NCBI RefSeq assembly: GCF_016735615.1
Contig: NZ_JAERSF010000003.1
Span: 310,001-374,000 of the forward strand
From: Flavobacterium tagetis
GTDB taxonomy: Bacteria; Bacteroidota; Bacteroidia; Flavobacteriales; Flavobacteriaceae
Length of the DNA stretch: 64,000 nt
Reading direction: 5' to 3'
Positions within the stretch are counted from its first letter, which is position 1. The number at the start of each line of letters is the position of its first letter. Below the pieces are notes generated by a model. The model saw only the letters and a list, made by a program, of their open reading frames with translations. It was not told where the DNA came from and did not search any database. The position numbers and the translations under genes were made by a program. Of the stretch, positions 61,221 through 64,000 are shown in pieces.

Positions 61221-61229
61221 AAAAATACC

Positions 61230-61253
61230 GATTCATTTATAATGAAATGAATC
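61230..61253. repeat. Small hairpin after nagB
   Basis: 9-bp stem GATTCATTT/AAATGAATC with a 6-nt loop, just after the nagB stop. No T-run follows; the function is unclear. Confidence 0.5.
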
Positions 61254-61377
61254 AAATAGCAAAATTCAGATTGATCTCATAGCAAAGTGAGGTAAAAGCT
61301 GAAATCATTCTGAGTTTTGTTTTTTATATAAATTTAGGATACTTATTAAAAACTATCCAAACCCAAAAAAAAGAAAA

Positions 61378-63444
61378 ATGAAATATCTATTTGTACTATT
61401 ATTTGCAGGTATATCAGCAGGAGCTCAAGTCCAGAAAGAGCAACTGAATCTTATGCCTTGGCCTCAGAATGTTGTTATTAATGACGGTAATTTTAATTTG
61501 AATAAAAATTTTAAAGTAAACATTACAGGAAATCCAAATCCAAGAATTTTTGGAGGAGTAACTCGTTTTTTGCGCCGTTTAGATGGTAGAACAGGTATAT
61601 TTTTCGAACAAGGTTTTATTGAAAAATTAAATGAAGTTCCAAATGCAGAATTACAGATCAATTGTACCAAAAGCGGTAAAATTGGTTTATACGAAGACGA
61701 AAGCTATCATTTAGATATCGCTTCAAATAAAATCACTCTAAACGCTTCAAGTGATTTAGGTGCTTTACATGGTTTGGAGACATTGTTGCAGATGCTTCAA
61801 AACAATTCAAAATCATTTTATTTTCCAGTTTCAAAAATTTCAGATTTTCCAAGATTTACATGGAGAGGTTTGATGATGGATGTTTCTAGACATTTTCAGC
61901 CAATTGATGTTGTTAAAAGAAATATTGATGCATTGGCGGCTATGAAAATGAATGTTTTTCATTGGCATTTGGTTGATGATCAAGGTTGGAGAATTGAAAT
62001 GAAAAAACATCCAAAGTTTACTCAATTAGCTTCGGATGGAATGTATTACACACAAGAGGAAATTAAAAATATCGTAAAATATGCTGATGAGCGCGGTATT
62101 TTAATTGTTCCAGAAATAGATGTTCCAGGTCACGGATCTGCAATTTTAACGGCTTATCCAGAAATTGGCAGCAAAGTAATCACGTTGACAGGAGGAACAT
62201 CCGAAAAAAATATTCAAGGTACAGCAATCGCTACCTATGGAATTGAAAGAAATGCGGGTATTTTTTCGCCAACATTAGATCCTTCAAATCCTAAAACATA
62301 CCAGCTTTTAAGTGAAGTTTTTGATGAGGTTTGTCCTTTGTTTTCAGGTGCTTATTTCCATATCGGAGGAGATGAGAATGAAGGGAAAGATTGGGATGCA
62401 AACCCTAAGATTCAAGAATTTAAAAAGAAACATAATTTAAAAACCAACCACGAATTGCAAACGTATTTCACAATGCAATTAGCACCGATGTTAAAGAAAC
62501 ACGGAAAACAATTGATGGGTTGGGAAGAAATTTTAACCAAAGATTTGTCTAAAGAAGCTATTGTACATTCTTGGAGAGGTCCAAATGAAGGAATGCCTGC
62601 TGGACAATCTCTTGTAGATGCTGTTAAAAAAGGATATAAAACAGTTTTATCAAACGGATATTATATCGATTTGATGTATCCAATTGCAAGCCATTACTTA
62701 AACGATCCAATGCCAAAAGGAGCTAATTTGACCAATGATGAAAAAGCAAGAATTCTAGGAGGAGAAGCTACAATGTGGACAGAATTGGCTACACCGACAA
62801 CTATTGATTCAAGAATTTGGCCAAGAACCGCAGCAATTGCAGAAAGATTATGGTCGGCAGAAGATGTTGTTGATGTTGAGAATATGCGTAAACGCTTAGA
62901 AAATATTTCTTTTAGATTAGAAGAATTGGGTATTACACATATTCGAAACAAAGATGTGATTTTAAGAAATATTGCAAACAATCAAGATATCAAATCATTG
63001 GAAGAGTTCTCTAATGTAAGCGAACCTTTGAAAGGATATACTAGAAATAAAGGCGGAACAGAATATCAAATGTATTCTCCGTTTACCTTATTTGCAGACG
63101 CTTGCGGGCCAGACGCAAAAGATGCTCTTGCATTTGATGCAGCTGTAAGCCAATATTTAGCAAATAAGTCGGCAGATAACAAAGCCAAAGTAGTAGCCTT
63201 TTTTACAAAATGGATTGCAGTTCACAAAGGATTAACAGAATTAAGCAATAATGCGCCATTGGTGCAACCAATATTACCATTGTCTAAAAAACTAAATGAT
63301 GCTTCTCAGGAATTATTATTGGTTTTAGATAATAAATCAACTTTAGCGCCGGCAGATCTGAAAAAATTGATTGAACAATGCAATACAAAAGATCATGCAG
63401 ATGTAGAACTGTCTGTTTATGAGAGTTTGAAGAAATTAATTTAG
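61378..63444 (+). CDS. GH20 beta-N-acetylhexosaminidase
   Basis: 688 residues. Signal peptide (SAGAQ), an N-terminal GH20b-type domain (~25-155), then a TIM barrel with TWRGLMMDVSRHFQP, MNVFHWHLVDDQGWRIEMKK, EIDVPGHGSAILTAYPE and AYFHIGGDENEGKDW (catalytic Asp332-Glu333), followed by LMGWEEIL, VHSWRG and LGGEATMWTE. The ~150 C-terminal residues (after residue ~540) are an additional helical part. It cleaves terminal GlcNAc from chito-oligosaccharides by substrate-assisted catalysis and is periplasmic. It belongs to the plus arm of the chitin locus. Confidence 0.96.
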   Translation: MKYLFVLLFAGISAGAQVQKEQLNLMPWPQNVVINDGNFNLNKNFKVNITGNPNPRIFGGVTRFLRRLDGRTGIFFEQGFIEKLNEVPNAELQINCTKSGKIGLYEDESYHLDIASNKITLNASSDLGALHGLETLLQMLQNNSKSFYFPVSKISDFPRFTWRGLMMDVSRHFQPIDVVKRNIDALAAMKMNVFHWHLVDDQGWRIEMKKHPKFTQLASDGMYYTQEEIKNIVKYADERGILIVPEIDVPGHGSAILTAYPEIGSKVITLTGGTSEKNIQGTAIATYGIERNAGIFSPTLDPSNPKTYQLLSEVFDEVCPLFSGAYFHIGGDENEGKDWDANPKIQEFKKKHNLKTNHELQTYFTMQLAPMLKKHGKQLMGWEEILTKDLSKEAIVHSWRGPNEGMPAGQSLVDAVKKGYKTVLSNGYYIDLMYPIASHYLNDPMPKGANLTNDEKARILGGEATMWTELATPTTIDSRIWPRTAAIAERLWSAEDVVDVENMRKRLENISFRLEELGITHIRNKDVILRNIANNQDIKSLEEFSNVSEPLKGYTRNKGGTEYQMYSPFTLFADACGPDAKDALAFDAAVSQYLANKSADNKAKVVAFFTKWIAVHKGLTELSNNAPLVQPILPLSKKLNDASQELLLVLDNKSTLAPADLKKLIEQCNTKDHADVELSVYESLKKLI

Positions 63445-63937
63445 AGTTGGATTTGAATTAGTATTTAGTACGTTTTTAAGACTGCTAATGTTTTTTTAGA
63501 GTGTTGATTATCTCTGCCATGATTTGTGGCAGAGGTAATTACGATTAAAATTTTAAGATCTATTTTGTAGATCTATATATAAAGTAATTATTCATAAACT
63601 AAAAAAAATAACCAATAACGGAGTATTAACCTTAAAAAAACCAAATAGAGAGAATACAACAAAACATGACAAAAAAAAGAGTATAGATTGATGAGTCGTC
63701 CCAAATTTATCATTTGTATTTAACATTAATTTTTTAAAAAATTATAAATAAATATCAATCACTACTATTGGCTAATGATTATGTAAAAATCAGTAATAGT
63801 AATATTTATCTATAGAATTTAATTTGAGTTTATTTCCAATCGACAGCAGCCTTCCAACCTGCAGTTGAGCGAAACCCAGAAGCTTAAAGCTGCTGTGGCC
63901 CAATTACTTATTTTCTATTAACTAATATTTATTAATT
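63445..63937 (+). other. Long regulatory region before the last gene
   Basis: 493 bases with no open frame. It holds a hairpin CTCTGCCA/TGGCAGAG (63512-63519 with 63527-63534) that may end the GH20 transcript weakly, a very AT-rich stretch, a -7-like TAATTTG at 63820-63826 and a GC-rich structured leader at 63843-63896. The length and structure suggest that the gene which follows has its own control. Confidence 0.6.
63843..63896 (+). promoter_or_regulatory. Nested structured leader RNA before the partial gene
   Basis: An 8-bp perfect helix ACAGCAGC/GCTGCTGT (63843-63850 with 63889-63896) encloses CTTC/GAAG (63851-63854 with 63879-63882) and CAAC/GTTG (63855-63858 with 63864-63867, loop CTGCA). 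An unpaired AGCGAAACCCA strand (63868-63878) and a CTTAAA bulge remain. The block is about 55% GC in very AT-rich flanks and ends 41 nt before the ATG. Confidence 0.65.
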
Positions 63938-64000
63938 ATGAAACATTATTACAGATTGCTCTTTTTGTTACTGTTTCCCTTACTTGCGTTGGCACAACCA
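63938..64000 (+). CDS. Secreted protein start, chitin locus (partial; possible chitinase)
   Basis: Only the first 21 codons are in the window. They encode a typical signal peptide (MKHYYRLLFLLLFPLLALAQ) with a likely cut after LALAQ. It follows the GH20 gene on the same strand behind a 490-nt regulatory region. In the published F. johnsoniae chitin utilization locus the large secreted chitinase ChiA lies at this side of the locus, so a chitinase or another type IX-secreted enzyme is the best guess. The sequence seen supports only an exported protein. Confidence 0.6.
   Translation, partial: MKHYYRLLFLLLFPLLALAQP

Noticed and set aside
63445..63840. Hidden small gene in the long leader region
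   Set aside because: All six frames are broken by frequent stops and the sequence is very AT-rich.

Overview
The window comes from a low-G+C member of the Bacteroidota, most likely a Flavobacterium close to the F. johnsoniae group. The evidence is the AT-rich composition, a SusC/SusD pair, cytophagalysin-type (M43) and ThuA proteins, an RsmE/TsaD/TamB neighbourhood, BshA (bacillithiol), lipoprotein signals typical of the phylum, and promoters of the Bacteroidota type (TTG, about 19 bases, TAnnTTTG). The species cannot be fixed from the sequence alone. No transposase, integrase, CRISPR array or rRNA gene was seen, so this looks like ordinary chromosome.

Layout. 1-300: the end of a tRNA, probably tRNA-Pro, and two tRNA-Arg(UCU) genes, each Arg gene with its own terminator. 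350-6700: small accessory genes (P-loop protein, PRC-barrel protein, acetyltransferase, ThuA protein), a GH9 glycosidase broken by a one-base frameshift, and an XRE regulator divergent from two small orphan genes. 6850-16500: a fatty acid desaturase, a VanX-type dipeptidase, a two-domain methyltransferase, an AI-2E family permease, an M43 protease, two RNA methyltransferases (SpoU type and RsmE), a DUF4159 protein and TsaD. 16700-30300: cell envelope and central metabolism, namely TamB, PfkA, GapA, a GlcNAc-kinase-like protein, MgsA, RidA, LptD, an amidase and an MlaD-type MCE protein. 30300-44900: a two-gene membrane Fe-S oxidoreductase, BshA, an LpxH-like phosphoesterase, AroC, a dicarboxylate/amino acid symporter, a hybrid histidine kinase, an RNA helicase and HutG. 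45100-50750: a gene with an internal stop codon, HutI, glutaminyl cyclase, the SRP RNA gene, a structured RNA in front of transaldolase, and a short secreted protein.

50860-64000 is a chitin/GlcNAc utilization locus. One arm, reading left, holds a FucP/NagP-type sugar permease, a LytTR response regulator and its sensor kinase. The other arm, reading right, holds SusC, SusD, a NagB deaminase fused to a PIG-L domain, a GH20 hexosaminidase and the first 21 codons of a secreted protein cut off by the window end. Its position matches that of the large chitinase in the published F. johnsoniae chitin locus. The expected path is surface chitinase, SusCD uptake, GH20 cleavage in the periplasm, GlcNAc import by the permease, phosphorylation (possibly by the kinase at 23.8 kb), then deacetylation and deamination to fructose-6-P.

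The most interesting unexplained signals are RNA-level and repeat-level: a nested GC-rich structure in the leader of the last (partial) gene; a three-helix RNA with its own promoter just before transaldolase; a GAAA-capped hairpin between susD and nagB; a bidirectional terminator made from the overlapping 3' ends of two coding regions; several dispersed palindromes and heptamer repeats; and two decaying genes (GH9 frameshift, nonsense-interrupted membrane protein).
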